From Macrococcoides bohemicum (GTDB lineage Bacteria; Bacillota; Bacilli; Staphylococcales; Staphylococcaceae): a stretch of 64,000 nt of DNA. The DNA lies in the NCBI RefSeq assembly GCF_042658685.1, contig NZ_JBHSQY010000031.1. One strand, written 5' to 3'. A program made the position numbers and the translations under genes. Positions within the stretch are counted from its first letter, which is position 1; every line of letters begins with the position of its first letter. Shown in pieces: positions 16,611 to 26,400 of this stretch. The notes under the pieces were generated by a model. The model saw nothing but the letters and a program-made list of their open reading frames with translations, did no database searches and had not been told where the DNA came from.

Positions 16611-17768
16611 TTACTTTCTACCTTCTTTTTTATCCATCCAGAACATTGTTATTAAGGCAATTATACCAAACACTGTAAGGAAAGCGAAAGCCGGTTTATT
16701 TGTACCGAAACTCGCTGCACAAAAAGCAATGACTAGCGGCGGAAAGAAACCACCTAAGCCACCCATCATCGATACGATACCGTTCACAATACCTGCTTGT
16801 TTAGAGTAGTAAGTTGGAGCTAATTTAAAAATCAGACCATTACCTAGACCAGCACAAGCAGAGATGATTAAACATCCTGCAGTGAAGAAGAAGATTTGAT
16901 GATTAATAGAAAGCATCGCTGCCCCAATGATTAATCCGACAAATACAACTTTTAATACATCCATTGCACGTAGCTTATCACCAAGCACACCTCCTACAGG
17001 GCGTAGCAACGTTGCTATTGCGATAAACGTACCTGTTCGAATACCAGCATCAACTTTATCTAAACCAAAATTATTAACTAAAAAGTTCGGTAAGAATAAC
17101 CCGAATGCTACGAAAGAGCCGAAAGTGATAAAGTACCAGAAACTTAATAAGTATAATTTATACTCTGGCAATACACCTTTAATCTGATCCATCAATGGTT
17201 GTTTAACTTTCGGTTCATCTTTATCACCGAATAAGAAGTTCAGTAAAGCAAATAAAGCCATAACGATTAAATATGATTTTACTGTGTTACTCCAGCCAAT
17301 CGCGTTCGCTAAAGGTGGTGCAGCAAATGCTGATACTGCCGTACCGATGTTACCCATACCGTAAATACCGTTAGCAAGACCATGCTTTTCTTTAGGGAAA
17401 TATTTTGGCACACTTGTAACACCTACAGAGAAGATTGCGCCCCCAACCCCTAGAAAAAGACCAGCAATCATCAACATTGTAGTCGATTGCGCCATACTAA
17501 GTAAAAATACAGGAATGAGCAGGAATATAAATGCTCCTAAAAATACCTTTCGTGCACCGATTAAGTTTGCATAATATCCTAATGGAATACGTAATACAGA
17601 ACCTAAAATAACTGGAATTGCTAAAATGATTGCTTTCTGACTTTCAGGAATTGAGAAGTCCTGAGACATAAATGGTAATAACGGTGCAATAATTGTCCAA
17701 GCCATAAATCCAGCTAATAAACTGAACGTTTGAAGCGTTAACTGCACTTTACCTGATGCTTTGTTCAT
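16611..17768 (-). CDS. narT: Nitrate/nitrite transporter, NarT (NarK) type
   Basis: A 385-residue MFS transporter with 12 helices and the NNP-family glycine-rich signatures FLGVGGAIFSVGVTSVPKYFP and SMMGGLGGFFPPL. It brings nitrate to the cytoplasmic NarG active site. A GTG at 17777 lies within the ribosome-binding site AAGGGTG, so the ATG at 17768 was chosen. The gene leads a unit with moeB and moaB. Its promoter region carries a Rex-like palindrome and two NreC-box-like sites, as expected for anaerobic, nitrate-dependent expression. Confidence 0.94.
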   Translation of the reverse strand: MNKASGKVQLTLQTFSLLAGFMAWTIIAPLLPFMSQDFSIPESQKAIILAIPVILGSVLRIPLGYYANLIGARKVFLGAFIFLLIPVFLLSMAQSTTMLMIAGLFLGVGGAIFSVGVTSVPKYFPKEKHGLANGIYGMGNIGTAVSAFAAPPLANAIGWSNTVKSYLIVMALFALLNFLFGDKDEPKVKQPLMDQIKGVLPEYKLYLLSFWYFITFGSFVAFGLFLPNFLVNNFGLDKVDAGIRTGTFIAIATLLRPVGGVLGDKLRAMDVLKVVFVGLIIGAAMLSINHQIFFFTAGCLIISACAGLGNGLIFKLAPTYYSKQAGIVNGIVSMMGGLGGFFPPLVIAFCAASFGTNKPAFAFLTVFGIIALITMFWMDKKEGRK

Positions 17769-17785
17769 ACGTTTCACCCTTTTTT

Positions 17786-17815
17786 ATAAGTTTGTGATTA
17801 TTTATACAAACTTAT
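17786..17815. promoter_or_regulatory. Rex-like palindrome upstream of narT
   Basis: Perfect 10-base arms ATAAGTTTGT (17786-17795) and ACAAACTTAT (17806-17815) lie ten bases apart. Within them 17792-17809 fits the Rex consensus TTGTGAAWWWWTTCACAA at 15 of 18 positions. Rex represses anaerobic genes when NADH is low. Confidence 0.55.
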
Positions 17816-17842
17816 TTTAAGCCTTTTTATGTGCTTATATAA

Positions 17843-17878
17843 TTGGGGATTTCCCCTATGATGAGGAAAGTTTCCCTA
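17843..17878. promoter_or_regulatory. Two NreC-box-like palindromes upstream of narT
   Basis: TTGGGGATTTCCCCTA (17843-17858) and TGAGGAAAGTTTCCCTA (17862-17878) are GC-rich inverted repeats in an AT-rich gap. The first is repeated almost exactly upstream of narG. In S. carnosus NreC binds GC-rich palindromes ahead of nar genes, so these are probable activator sites. Confidence 0.6.
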
Positions 17879-17902
17879 TATGTTGTACAGTATAAAATTA
17901 AA

Positions 17903-17929
17903 AACGCAGAATAATAATTATCCTGCGTT
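17903..17929 (-). terminator. Terminator of the narGHJI-nreABC-hemerythrin operon
   Basis: Arms AACGCAG (17903-17909) and CTGCGTT (17923-17929) are followed on the minus strand by TTTTAATTTT. It lies just after the hemerythrin gene, marking the operon end and leaving narT to its own promoter. Confidence 0.8.
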
Positions 17930-17935
17930 CTATAC

Positions 17936-18442
17936 TTATAATATTTTTGTATTCACTACTTCCAGCAGCAAATCTTCATCCTTAATCTTGAATACTTTTT
18001 CTGCCATCGGAAACAGTACATTTTCTTCTTTATACATATGAACCATACAGATTTCATAGCCTTCATTTAAATCCTGCATGATTAAAGGGATGTCATCCAC
18101 TTCGTAATTCATCACCTTTGTCACCTCTAAGAAATGATCAAAGTACTGCATCATCTCATCGTGTTCTGCTTCTATCGTAATAATCGGACCTTGATCTGTT
18201 CCGATGTAAGAACCTAGGATAGGAAAGAAGAAGCGGGATTCCTTTTCCTGATGCTTAATCAATATGGGAATAAACGCTGTCATCAGTTTACGTATGTTGT
18301 TTACATGTTCAAAACGTGCGAGCGGTGCACATGTTTTAACAATTTGCATTTCACTAAACCATTCATGCATTAAACTTCTGATGAGCATATGCTCATTTTC
18401 TAATATGCGTAATGCTTTCATCTTTGTCTGGAATTGTTGCAT
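17936..18442 (-). CDS. Hemerythrin HHE-domain protein at the end of the nar-nre operon
   Basis: A 168-residue, mostly helical protein with the histidine-carboxylate pattern of hemerythrin domains: ENEH (His18), KHQEKESRFFFP, EAEHDEMM and VHMYKEENVLFP. These would hold a di-iron centre able to bind O2 or NO. The gene starts 12 bases after nreC and precedes the operon terminator, so it is probably co-transcribed with narGHJI and nreABC. S. carnosus narT follows nreC without such a gene as far as I recall. A role in guarding iron-sulfur proteins against O2/NO, or in tuning NreB, is plausible but inferred. The spacing from GGAG to the ATG is short. Confidence 0.82.
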   Translation of the reverse strand: MQQFQTKMKALRILENEHMLIRSLMHEWFSEMQIVKTCAPLARFEHVNNIRKLMTAFIPILIKHQEKESRFFFPILGSYIGTDQGPIITIEAEHDEMMQYFDHFLEVTKVMNYEVDDIPLIMQDLNEGYEICMVHMYKEENVLFPMAEKVFKIKDEDLLLEVVNTKIL

Positions 18443-18453
18443 ATCTCCACGTC

Positions 18454-19104
18454 CTAAAAATCTAATAATTTTTTCTTTAAAGCATATTCTACAAGCTCAG
18501 GCTTTGATTTTAAATTCAACTTATCCATTATTCTCGCCTTATGTGCTTCGACTGTCTTTACAGATACAAAAAGCATCTCTGCAATCTCTTTATTACCATA
18601 GCCTTTAGCGATCAGTGGTAAAATCTCTAACTCTCTTTTAGATAGTATTTTTAAGTGATCATTTTTAGCTGAGTATTCACTATCATGATGGATGAGCTCA
18701 TGAACAAGTGAGGTTGCCATCTTCGGATCAATATAAGTATCTCCAGCATAAACTGTCTTTACTGCCTGAATCAGTTCTTCATCTGGCGCATTTTTTAATA
18801 TATAGCCATTGGCGCCATTCTTTAATACATGAAATAAATACTCATCATCATCATACATCGTAAGGATTAATATATTAGTTTCCGGAAAAGCATCTTTAAT
18901 TTTACCGGTTGCAATTAACCCAGATTCCCCTGGCGGCATACTTAAATCCATAATCAATACATCCGGTTTATGTGTTGCTACTACTTGAAATGCTTCTAAT
19001 CCATCTGCAGCAGTTGCTACAACTTCCATGTCTTCCTGATAGTTAAGAATCATGGAAAAACCAGTTCTGACCACTGCATGATCATCAGCAATTACTATTT
19101 TCAT
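18454..19104 (-). CDS. nreC: NreC response regulator (LuxR/NarL family)
   Basis: A 216-residue regulator. The receiver domain has the acidic pocket DDH at 7-9 and phospho-acceptor Asp53 in VLIMDLSMPPGESG; the C-terminal LuxR helix-turn-helix reads LSKRELEILPLIAKGYGNKEIAEMLFVSVKTVEAHK. Phosphorylated by NreB without oxygen, it activates nar genes. GC-rich palindromes upstream of narG and narT are its probable targets. It lies ten bases downstream of nreB. Confidence 0.95.
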   Translation of the reverse strand: MKIVIADDHAVVRTGFSMILNYQEDMEVVATAADGLEAFQVVATHKPDVLIMDLSMPPGESGLIATGKIKDAFPETNILILTMYDDDEYLFHVLKNGANGYILKNAPDEELIQAVKTVYAGDTYIDPKMATSLVHELIHHDSEYSAKNDHLKILSKRELEILPLIAKGYGNKEIAEMLFVSVKTVEAHKARIMDKLNLKSKPELVEYALKKKLLDF

Positions 19105-19114
19105 GTTACTCCCC

Positions 19115-20155
19115 CTAAAGTGGAATGGTGAGTGTCACAAAAGTCCCCTTACCTTTCTCACTGTTAATTTTTACAGACCCGTTTACAATTTCTGCACGTT
19201 CCTGTATTCCAAATAAACCGAGCCCTGTGCCTTTAGGTGACTGTCCCATCTCAAATCCATCTCCATTGTCACTAATTTCTACAATCAGTTCATCTTGTTC
19301 TTTTTGAACTAACACATGGACCTCATCAACATTTGCATATTTTAATGCATTAAGTATCGCTTCCTGCGTAATACGGTAAACTGCTGTTTCAATTTCATTT
19401 GAGAAACGCTCCGACTGAATGTTTGTATCGAACTGGACATCTAAACCATAGTTCTTTTCTAATTGTTTAAAATGTGAACGGAATGCTGCAACCAGACCGA
19501 GATCATCAAGTGAGGAAGGACGCAATTCAAGCGATAAATTCCGAATATCATTCATCAATCTGGACATCGAACCTTCAATCAGCTGTATATGTTTATCCTG
19601 CTCCTCATCGTTTTTATATTTTAACAATCTTAAATCAACCACAACATTCAGTAATTCCTGAACTACACTATCATGTAATTCACGAGAAATTCTTTTTCTT
19701 TCATTCTCTTGTGCATTAATAATTTTTTTCGTGATTGTTTTTTGATGTAGTATTTCCTGCGTTCTAAGTTGAGGCGATACATTTTGTAATGTAAGTACCT
19801 TCACGTTTAGTGCATTCTGAAGTATTACAAAAGATGCTGAATAAGCCACTGGTTCTCCAATTTCATTCTTTAAAAAGAGTTGAAATGATTGATTATTTTT
19901 ATCTTCTTTCATAAAACAATTCATACAGGACATCAGTGCATGTTCACTCGTATAACCCATACAAGTCGAACAAAAACTTTCAAGTAACGCATCTAAGTTC
20001 TTTTCGTAATTTAACACGCGTTTTGCAGCATCATTCATCGTAATAATTGAGTTATCCGCATTGATGAAAATGATTAATTCTTCCGTATCATTGTAATAAT
20101 ATTTGATCAGTTCTTCTAATACATTCTGATTAAATTGATTCATACTAAGTGACAC
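19115..20155 (-). CDS. nreB: NreB oxygen-sensing histidine kinase
   Basis: A 346-residue cytoplasmic kinase. A PAS-like N-terminal domain holds four cysteines, Cys62-x2-Cys65-x11-Cys77-x2-Cys80, which bind the O2-labile [4Fe-4S] cluster of NreB. The HisKA_3 H-box is ISRELHDSVVQELLN with His161, and the C-terminal ATPase shows DNGDGFE and GTGLGLFGI. Loss of the cluster in air stops autophosphorylation. The GTG at 20155 overlaps the end of nreA by 11 bases; an ATG four codons later is the alternative start. Confidence 0.95.
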   Translation of the reverse strand: MSLSMNQFNQNVLEELIKYYYNDTEELIIFINADNSIITMNDAAKRVLNYEKNLDALLESFCSTCMGYTSEHALMSCMNCFMKEDKNNQSFQLFLKNEIGEPVAYSASFVILQNALNVKVLTLQNVSPQLRTQEILHQKTITKKIINAQENERKRISRELHDSVVQELLNVVVDLRLLKYKNDEEQDKHIQLIEGSMSRLMNDIRNLSLELRPSSLDDLGLVAAFRSHFKQLEKNYGLDVQFDTNIQSERFSNEIETAVYRITQEAILNALKYANVDEVHVLVQKEQDELIVEISDNGDGFEMGQSPKGTGLGLFGIQERAEIVNGSVKINSEKGKGTFVTLTIPL

Positions 20156-20612
20156 TATTAATCACATCCTTACGATAAAATGCACCGAATCCTTTATCTA
20201 ACTCACCATTAATTGTTTCATAAACTTCTAGATTGAATGGACGTTGTTCTCTATTGCCGACAAGTAGAACTGCTGCCACTTTATTATATTTCCAAAGAGG
20301 TATAGCCATAAAATTAGTTAACTTCTCGAATCTCACTATCGGAAAGTCAAAGATATGCGTTGCAATACTGCATGTTGAAATATCTAATTCTATCCAGGAA
20401 CGGCCGGATTTGAGAACAAATCCGGCGATACCCTTTCCTTTTTGAAGTTCTATTTTTTTATATCTTTCGTTTGTAGCTCCCGATACAAACGTCCAATGTA
20501 TATCAGTCTGTAAGATTAGATCAGAGGGCATTGCAAGGCCAACAAAATCTACATTTAATTTATCTTTTAATTGATCTACTTCATCTTGATAATTATAGTG
20601 TATCGCTTCCAT
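20145..20612 (-). CDS. nreA: NreA nitrate receptor (GAF domain)
   Basis: A 155-residue GAF-fold protein matching the length and context of NreA, which binds nitrate and inhibits NreB phosphorylation when nitrate is absent. Segments such as KGKGIAGFVLKSGRSWIELD and NFMAIPLWKYNKVAAVLLVGN are typical GAF core. AGGAGAGG precedes the ATG. It is the first nre gene, 17 bases after narI, so sensing and reductase genes form one transcript. Confidence 0.92.
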   Translation of the reverse strand: MEAIHYNYQDEVDQLKDKLNVDFVGLAMPSDLILQTDIHWTFVSGATNERYKKIELQKGKGIAGFVLKSGRSWIELDISTCSIATHIFDFPIVRFEKLTNFMAIPLWKYNKVAAVLLVGNREQRPFNLEVYETINGELDKGFGAFYRKDVINSVT

Positions 20613-20629
20613 GCTACCTCTCCTAACCG

Positions 20630-21304
20630 TTATCTATGTTTACGATAAATAATATGACTACGACCTACATAGTTTACCGGCACACTCCACACATGAACGA
20701 GTCGTGTAAATGGCCATAGCGCTGTAATTAAAAATCCAGAGATGACATGCAGTTTAAATGCTAGTGGTACATTTAGCATAAATTCTGCTTGAGGTCTAAG
20801 AATTAACAACCCTCTAAACCATTCTGAAATGGTCGCACGATAATCAAAATCTGGTGTTGTAGCATTCGTTACGATTGTTGAATAACAACCTAAGAATACA
20901 ATCAACAATAACAATAAGTTTACTAATATATCTGATGCAGAACTTAAATGCCTTACATTTTGATTCGTGATACGTCTTGCTGTTAATAATAACATACCGA
21001 TAAGCGTTACAATACCAAATATACTTCCAATGTATACCGCTCCGATATGATAGATATGATCATTTATACCTATTGCTCTTAACCAGTTTGCAGGAATTCC
21101 AAGCCCGACAATGTGGCCCATTATAACTGGAATAATACCTAAATGAAATAAAATACTTCCCCACATCAGTTGTTTCTTTTCTACAAACTCACTTGACTTC
21201 GCAGTCCATGAGAACTGATCATACTTAAAACGGAAAATATGACCGATAATAAATATAGCAATACATGCGTATGGAAAGATTACCCATAGTAATTGATTAA
21301 GCAT
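20630..21304 (-). CDS. narI: Respiratory nitrate reductase gamma subunit (cytochrome b)
   Basis: A 224-residue membrane subunit with five hydrophobic helices. Histidines lie in LFHLGIIPVIMGHIVG and in FKLHVISGFLITALWPFTRLVHVWSVP; the family uses such histidines to bind two b haems. It oxidises menaquinol and passes electrons to NarH. The start overlaps the end of narJ by 8 bases. Confidence 0.95.
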   Translation of the reverse strand: MLNQLLWVIFPYACIAIFIIGHIFRFKYDQFSWTAKSSEFVEKKQLMWGSILFHLGIIPVIMGHIVGLGIPANWLRAIGINDHIYHIGAVYIGSIFGIVTLIGMLLLTARRITNQNVRHLSSASDILVNLLLLLIVFLGCYSTIVTNATTPDFDYRATISEWFRGLLILRPQAEFMLNVPLAFKLHVISGFLITALWPFTRLVHVWSVPVNYVGRSHIIYRKHR

Positions 21305-21875
21305 GTGATGTCACCTCTTCATCGTCTACTGATAGACACGCTTTACAAGTTTCACGAATAGCAAGGATTAAATTGTAGTATGGACTTTGAATCTTCTCTA
21401 ATGCACCGAGCAAATTATAAGTACCGTCTTCAATGACCATAAGTACTAGCTGCATACTTTCTTCAGCGCGATCATCCCCACGCCATTCAGCTGCATAAAT
21501 AAATTCACACATTAAAGGTAAGAAATCCGATAACTCAGATGACGGCATTTCTAAACCGAACATTTCATATAATACTTTTAATCGTGCAAGCATTTGTCCG
21601 CGTTCTTTTTTATCTTCGAACTTCACAAATGTCATATATAACGTCGTTTTTTTCTCGAAATCAAATGTAGAAGTATAGACTTCCTGTATTTCTGACAGAC
21701 TAATTTCATGCATATCTTTCCAATATTGATTTACTGCTTCATAAGCTGGATGATTGTTGTCAAACACACCTTCAAAAGCTTTAGGATGGAAGTTTAATTT
21801 TTCAGGATAAACGAGCTGGTGGCTAAAAAATCCGAATGACTTTTTATACTCGTATAATTTATTTAAATCAATCAC
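21297..21875 (-). CDS. narJ: Nitrate reductase delta subunit (assembly chaperone)
   Basis: The all-helical TorD-like chaperone guides cofactor insertion into NarG and is not part of the final enzyme. The frame is open to 21992 but the upstream 39 codons lie within narH. A GTG at 21875 follows GGAGG at eight bases and gives 192 residues, like S. aureus NarJ, overlapping narH by 8 bases. Confidence 0.92.
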   Translation of the reverse strand: MIDLNKLYEYKKSFGFFSHQLVYPEKLNFHPKAFEGVFDNNHPAYEAVNQYWKDMHEISLSEIQEVYTSTFDFEKKTTLYMTFVKFEDKKERGQMLARLKVLYEMFGLEMPSSELSDFLPLMCEFIYAAEWRGDDRAEESMQLVLMVIEDGTYNLLGALEKIQSPYYNLILAIRETCKACLSVDDEEVTSHA

Positions 21876-23418
21876 GCCAAATGCCTCCGTAGAAGTTATC
21901 TTCATACACTTCTTTTCCTGATTTACCAGATGGTACTGGTCCACAACCATCACAATCTGCTCCGAAGTTGTCACTTGTATAACCTTCGCCACCTTGAGCG
22001 CTATACGTATTTACATAACCTTCTTTATGTGATGTCGGAACGACGAAACGATCTTCATGTTTAGCAATCGCAAGTAAGCGATACATTGCTTTTACTTGTT
22101 GTGCTGTTAAACCAACACGATCAAGTCTTGATTCATCGAAATCTTTACCGCTTGAAATAGCTCTCATATAACTACGCATCATCGCCATTTTTTGTAATGC
22201 GCGCTTCACTGTTTCAGCATCTCCTGCTGTCAGCATATTCGCTAAATATTGAATTGGTAAGCGCATTTCTTCAATTGCCGGGAAAATCATATCCGGATTC
22301 TTAATTGAATCCTTCCCTTCAAAGTAGTTCATAATCGGACTAAGTGGCGGACAATACCAAACCATTGGTAATGTACGATACTCAGGATGTAATGGGAATG
22401 CTAATTTATATTCAATTGCTAATTTATATACTGGTGAATTTTGTGCTGCTTCAATCCATTCCTGACTAATACCATCACGCTCAGCTTGCGCAATTACTTC
22501 TGGATCAAACGGATCTAAGAATAAATCAAGTTGAGATTGATATAAATCTTTTTCATCTTTTACTGATGCAGCTTCTAATACTTTATCTGCATCATACAGT
22601 AATACCCCTAAATAACGCATACGGCCAGTACATGTTTCAGAACATACTGTCGGAAGACCAGCTTCAACACGCGGGAAACAGAATGTACATTTTTCAGCTT
22701 TATTTGTTTTCCAGTTGAAGTAAACCTTTTTATAAGGACAACCGGTCATACAGTAACGCCATCCGCGACATGCATCCTGGTCTACAAGGACGATACCATC
22801 TTCATCACGTTTATACATTGCGCCACTCGGACAACTTGCCACACAACTTGGGTTTAAACAGTGTTCACATAAACGTGGTAAATACATCATAAACGTTTGT
22901 TCAAAATTAAATTTGATTTCCTCTTCAATTTTTTCAATGTTCGGATCAGTTGGGCCAGTAATATGAGCACCTGCTAAATCATCTTCCCAGTTTGGTCCCC
23001 ATTCTAAGTCCATTTTCTTGCCTGTTATTAATGATTCTGCACGTGCAACCGGAGAATGCTTTTTCTCTTTTGCATTCGTTAAATCTGCATAGTTATACGT
23101 CCATGGTTCATAGTAATCTTTCATTTCCGGCATATCAGGATTATAGAAGATCTTACCTAAGGCAATCTTAGAAAGTTTAGAACCTGATTTCAGCTCTAAC
23201 TTTCCTTTACGACTTAATTGCCATCCACCTTTATATTGTTCCTGATCTTCCCAACGCTTTGGATAACCGATACCTGGCTTCGTCTCTACGTTGTTAAACC
23301 ACATATATTCAGCACCTGGACGATTTGTCCAGGTCGTCTTACATGTAACACTACATGTATGGCAACCGATACATTTATCTAAATTCATCACCATTGCAAC
23401 TTGAGCTTTAATCTTCAA
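21868..23418 (-). CDS. narH: Respiratory nitrate reductase beta subunit (iron-sulfur)
   Basis: A 516-residue electron-transfer subunit with four cysteine clusters: CIGCHTCSVTC, CEHCLNPSCVASC, CRGWRYCMTGC (one Cys replaced by Trp, the NarH-type [3Fe-4S] site) and CTFC...C. It links NarI haems to NarG. Two TTG codons compete: 23427 abuts the AAGGAGG site, while 23418 stands nine bases away and gives the N-terminus KIKAQVAMVMNLDKCIGCH expected for staphylococcal NarH, so 23418 was chosen. Overlaps the end of narG by 11 bases. Confidence 0.95.
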   Translation of the reverse strand: MKIKAQVAMVMNLDKCIGCHTCSVTCKTTWTNRPGAEYMWFNNVETKPGIGYPKRWEDQEQYKGGWQLSRKGKLELKSGSKLSKIALGKIFYNPDMPEMKDYYEPWTYNYADLTNAKEKKHSPVARAESLITGKKMDLEWGPNWEDDLAGAHITGPTDPNIEKIEEEIKFNFEQTFMMYLPRLCEHCLNPSCVASCPSGAMYKRDEDGIVLVDQDACRGWRYCMTGCPYKKVYFNWKTNKAEKCTFCFPRVEAGLPTVCSETCTGRMRYLGVLLYDADKVLEAASVKDEKDLYQSQLDLFLDPFDPEVIAQAERDGISQEWIEAAQNSPVYKLAIEYKLAFPLHPEYRTLPMVWYCPPLSPIMNYFEGKDSIKNPDMIFPAIEEMRLPIQYLANMLTAGDAETVKRALQKMAMMRSYMRAISSGKDFDESRLDRVGLTAQQVKAMYRLLAIAKHEDRFVVPTSHKEGYVNTYSAQGGEGYTSDNFGADCDGCGPVPSGKSGKEVYEDNFYGGIWRD

Positions 23419-26400
23419 GCCAATCAACCTCCTTCATCTTACGAACAGCAACGTAAACGTCACGTTGGTTTCCGATTGGTCCGTAGTAGTTGAATCCATA
23501 ACTAATTTGCGCATATCCACCAACAAGTTGCGTTGGTTTTAAGTGAATACGTGTTGGTGCATTATGTGAGCCACCACGCGTATCTGTAATTTCTGAGCCT
23601 GGTGTTTGAATATGTTTATCTTGTGCATGATACATAAACATCGTGCCACGTGGCATACGATGAGAAACAACTGCACGTGCCGTTACTAAACCATTTCGGT
23701 TATATACTTCTAACCAGTCATTATCATAAATTTCGTGACTTGCTGCATCTTCATTGTTGATCCAAACTGTTGGACCACCACGGAATAACGTTAACATGTG
23801 AAGGTTATCCTGGTATGTTGAATGAATATTCCATTTACCGTGTGGCGTTAAGTAACGTAACACTAAACTATCTACGCCACCTTTAATCTGTTTATCCTTC
23901 GTACCAAATACCATAGGCGGTAATGTCGGTTTATACACTGGTAAAGCTTCACCAAGCTGCTGGAATACTTCATGATCGATGTAGTAACTTTGACGTCCAG
24001 TTAACGTTCTAAAAGGTACTAATCGTTCAATATTTGTTGTGAATGGTGAATAACGGCGACCTAATTTATTAGAGCCCGGGAACACAGCTGTTGGAATTAC
24101 TTCACGTGGTTGTGCAGTAATATTTGCAAATGTGATTTTTTCTGCTGCACGTTCTGCTGAAATATCTTTTAATGTCATACCTGTCTGTTCTTCTAAATCA
24201 GCATATGATTTTTGTGATACTTGACCGTTCGTTGCAGATGATACATTTAAGATAACGTCTGCCACTCGTTTTGCTGTATCAATTCTCGGCTTACCATTCT
24301 TCACTGTATCATCTTCGTAAGTACCTACCATTGAACGTAACTCATCGTATTGTTCTTTAACGCTAAAAGCAACACCGTGTGCGCCGACTTTACCATTTTC
24401 AAGTAATGGTCCAACAGACACGTATTTATCATATACATCTGTATATGTTCTATCTACGACTGCAAATCCTGGCATCGTCTTACCTGGAATCGGTTCTACT
24501 TCACCTTTTGTCCAATCTTTGACAATACCCATTGGTGTTGAAATTTCTTGTTGCGAATCATGTGCAAGTGGTGCTGTTACAACATCTTTAAATGTGCCTG
24601 GTAAATGACGTTGTGACATTTCAGAGAATGTCTTCGCGATAGATTTGTAAATATCCCAGTCACTTCTAGATTCCCAGAGTGGGTCAACAGCTGGATTGAA
24701 CGGATGTACGAATGGATGCATATCTGTTGAAGATAAGTCATGTTTTTCGTACCATGTGGCTGCCGGTAATACAACATCTGCATATAAAGGTGTTGTTGTC
24801 ATACGGAAATCAAGTGCTACAAGTAAATCTAATTTGCCTTCAGTATCTTCTCTCCATGTGATTTCTTCTGGTTTCTCACGTTCATTTGGTTCAGCAAGCA
24901 AACCGTGTTTCGTACCTAAAAGATGCTTCATAAAGTACTCTTGCCCTTTAGCTGAACTTGAAATTAAGTTTGAACGCCATACGAATAAAGTTTTCGGGTG
25001 GTTTTGTTTCGCATCAGGATCTTCTACTGCAAATTTTGTTTCACGTGATTTTACAGATTCTACAGCGCGTTTTAACACTTCTTCATTTGTGAAGTTACCA
25101 GCGTCACGTGCATCCTCACCGAATAATAGACTGTTCTTATCGAACTGTGGATATGATGGTAACCAGCCTAAACGGGCAGCTAATACATTATAATCAGCAG
25201 GATGCGTAAATTTTACGTTTTCAGCTAATGGAGATGTTAAAGTATCTACACCCGCTTCTTCATATTTCCATTGGTCTGTCGCAAAGTAGAACCAGCTTGT
25301 CGCGTTTTGTAGACGTGGTGGTGCTGACCAATCTTTTGCGAATGCGATTGTTGACCAGCCTTCAATTGGACGACATTTTTCCTGACCAACGTAATGTGCC
25401 CAACCTCCACCGTTTACACCTTGCGTTGCACAAAGTGTTACTAAGTTTAATACTGAACGGTAAATCGTATCTGAGTTAAACCAGTGGTTTATACCTGCAC
25501 CCATGATAATCATTGAGCGGCCACCAGTATCAATTGCGTTTTGTGCAAATTCACGTGCAATTTGGACCACAACTGAAGGTTTAACGCCTGCTACTTTTAA
25601 TTGCCATGCTGGTGTGTAGATTGAAGTTTCATCTTCATAACCTTTCGCTTCTAAATCCGTATTGAATCGATTAACACCGTATTGAGATAACATTAAATCG
25701 TAAATCGTTGCAACATATTTCGTTTCTCCATTTGCTAACGTTACTTTCTTTGCTGCAATCGGACGTTTGAATGTTCCATTGCCTGCATTATCAAAGAACG
25801 GGAAAACAATTTCAACAACTTCATGTTCATCATCTTTAATCGTCATTGATGGATCAATTTTTGTACCATCTGCTGTTTCTAATTTAATATTCCATTTCAC
25901 ATCTTTTTCCCAACGTTGTCCCATTGTTCCGTTTGGTACAACGATTTGTTTAGAAATGTCATCGAACACTACAGGTTTCCATTCGCTATGTTCACTCGTG
26001 TCACCTAAATCACTTGAACGTAAGAAACGACCAGCTTTTAAAGTATTTTCATGTTCATCTAACATAATTAAGAAAGGCATATCTGTGTATTGTTTTGCGT
26101 AGTTAATAAACATCGGTTCTTGTCTTTGTTCATAGAACTCATCTAAAATAACGTGCGTCATTGCTTGTGCAAGGGCAGCATCTGTACCTGGATTTGGTGC
26201 TAACCAGTTATCTGCGAATTTTACGTTTTCAGCATAGTCTGGTGCTACAGAGACCACTTTTGTCCCTTTGTATCGAACTTCAGTCATAAAGTGAGCATCT
26301 GGCGTACGTGTTAATGGTACGTTAGAACCCCACATAATAATATATCCTGCATTGTACCAGTCACTTGATTCAGGTACATCTGTTTGTTCACCCCAAATTT

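Noticed and set aside
24696..25193. Long open frame (165 codons) antisense to narG
   Set aside because: It lies within a strongly conserved gene, has no ribosome-binding site or recognisable protein content, and is a composition shadow. Other antisense frames inside narG, lytS, mnh and moeA were dropped for the same reason.
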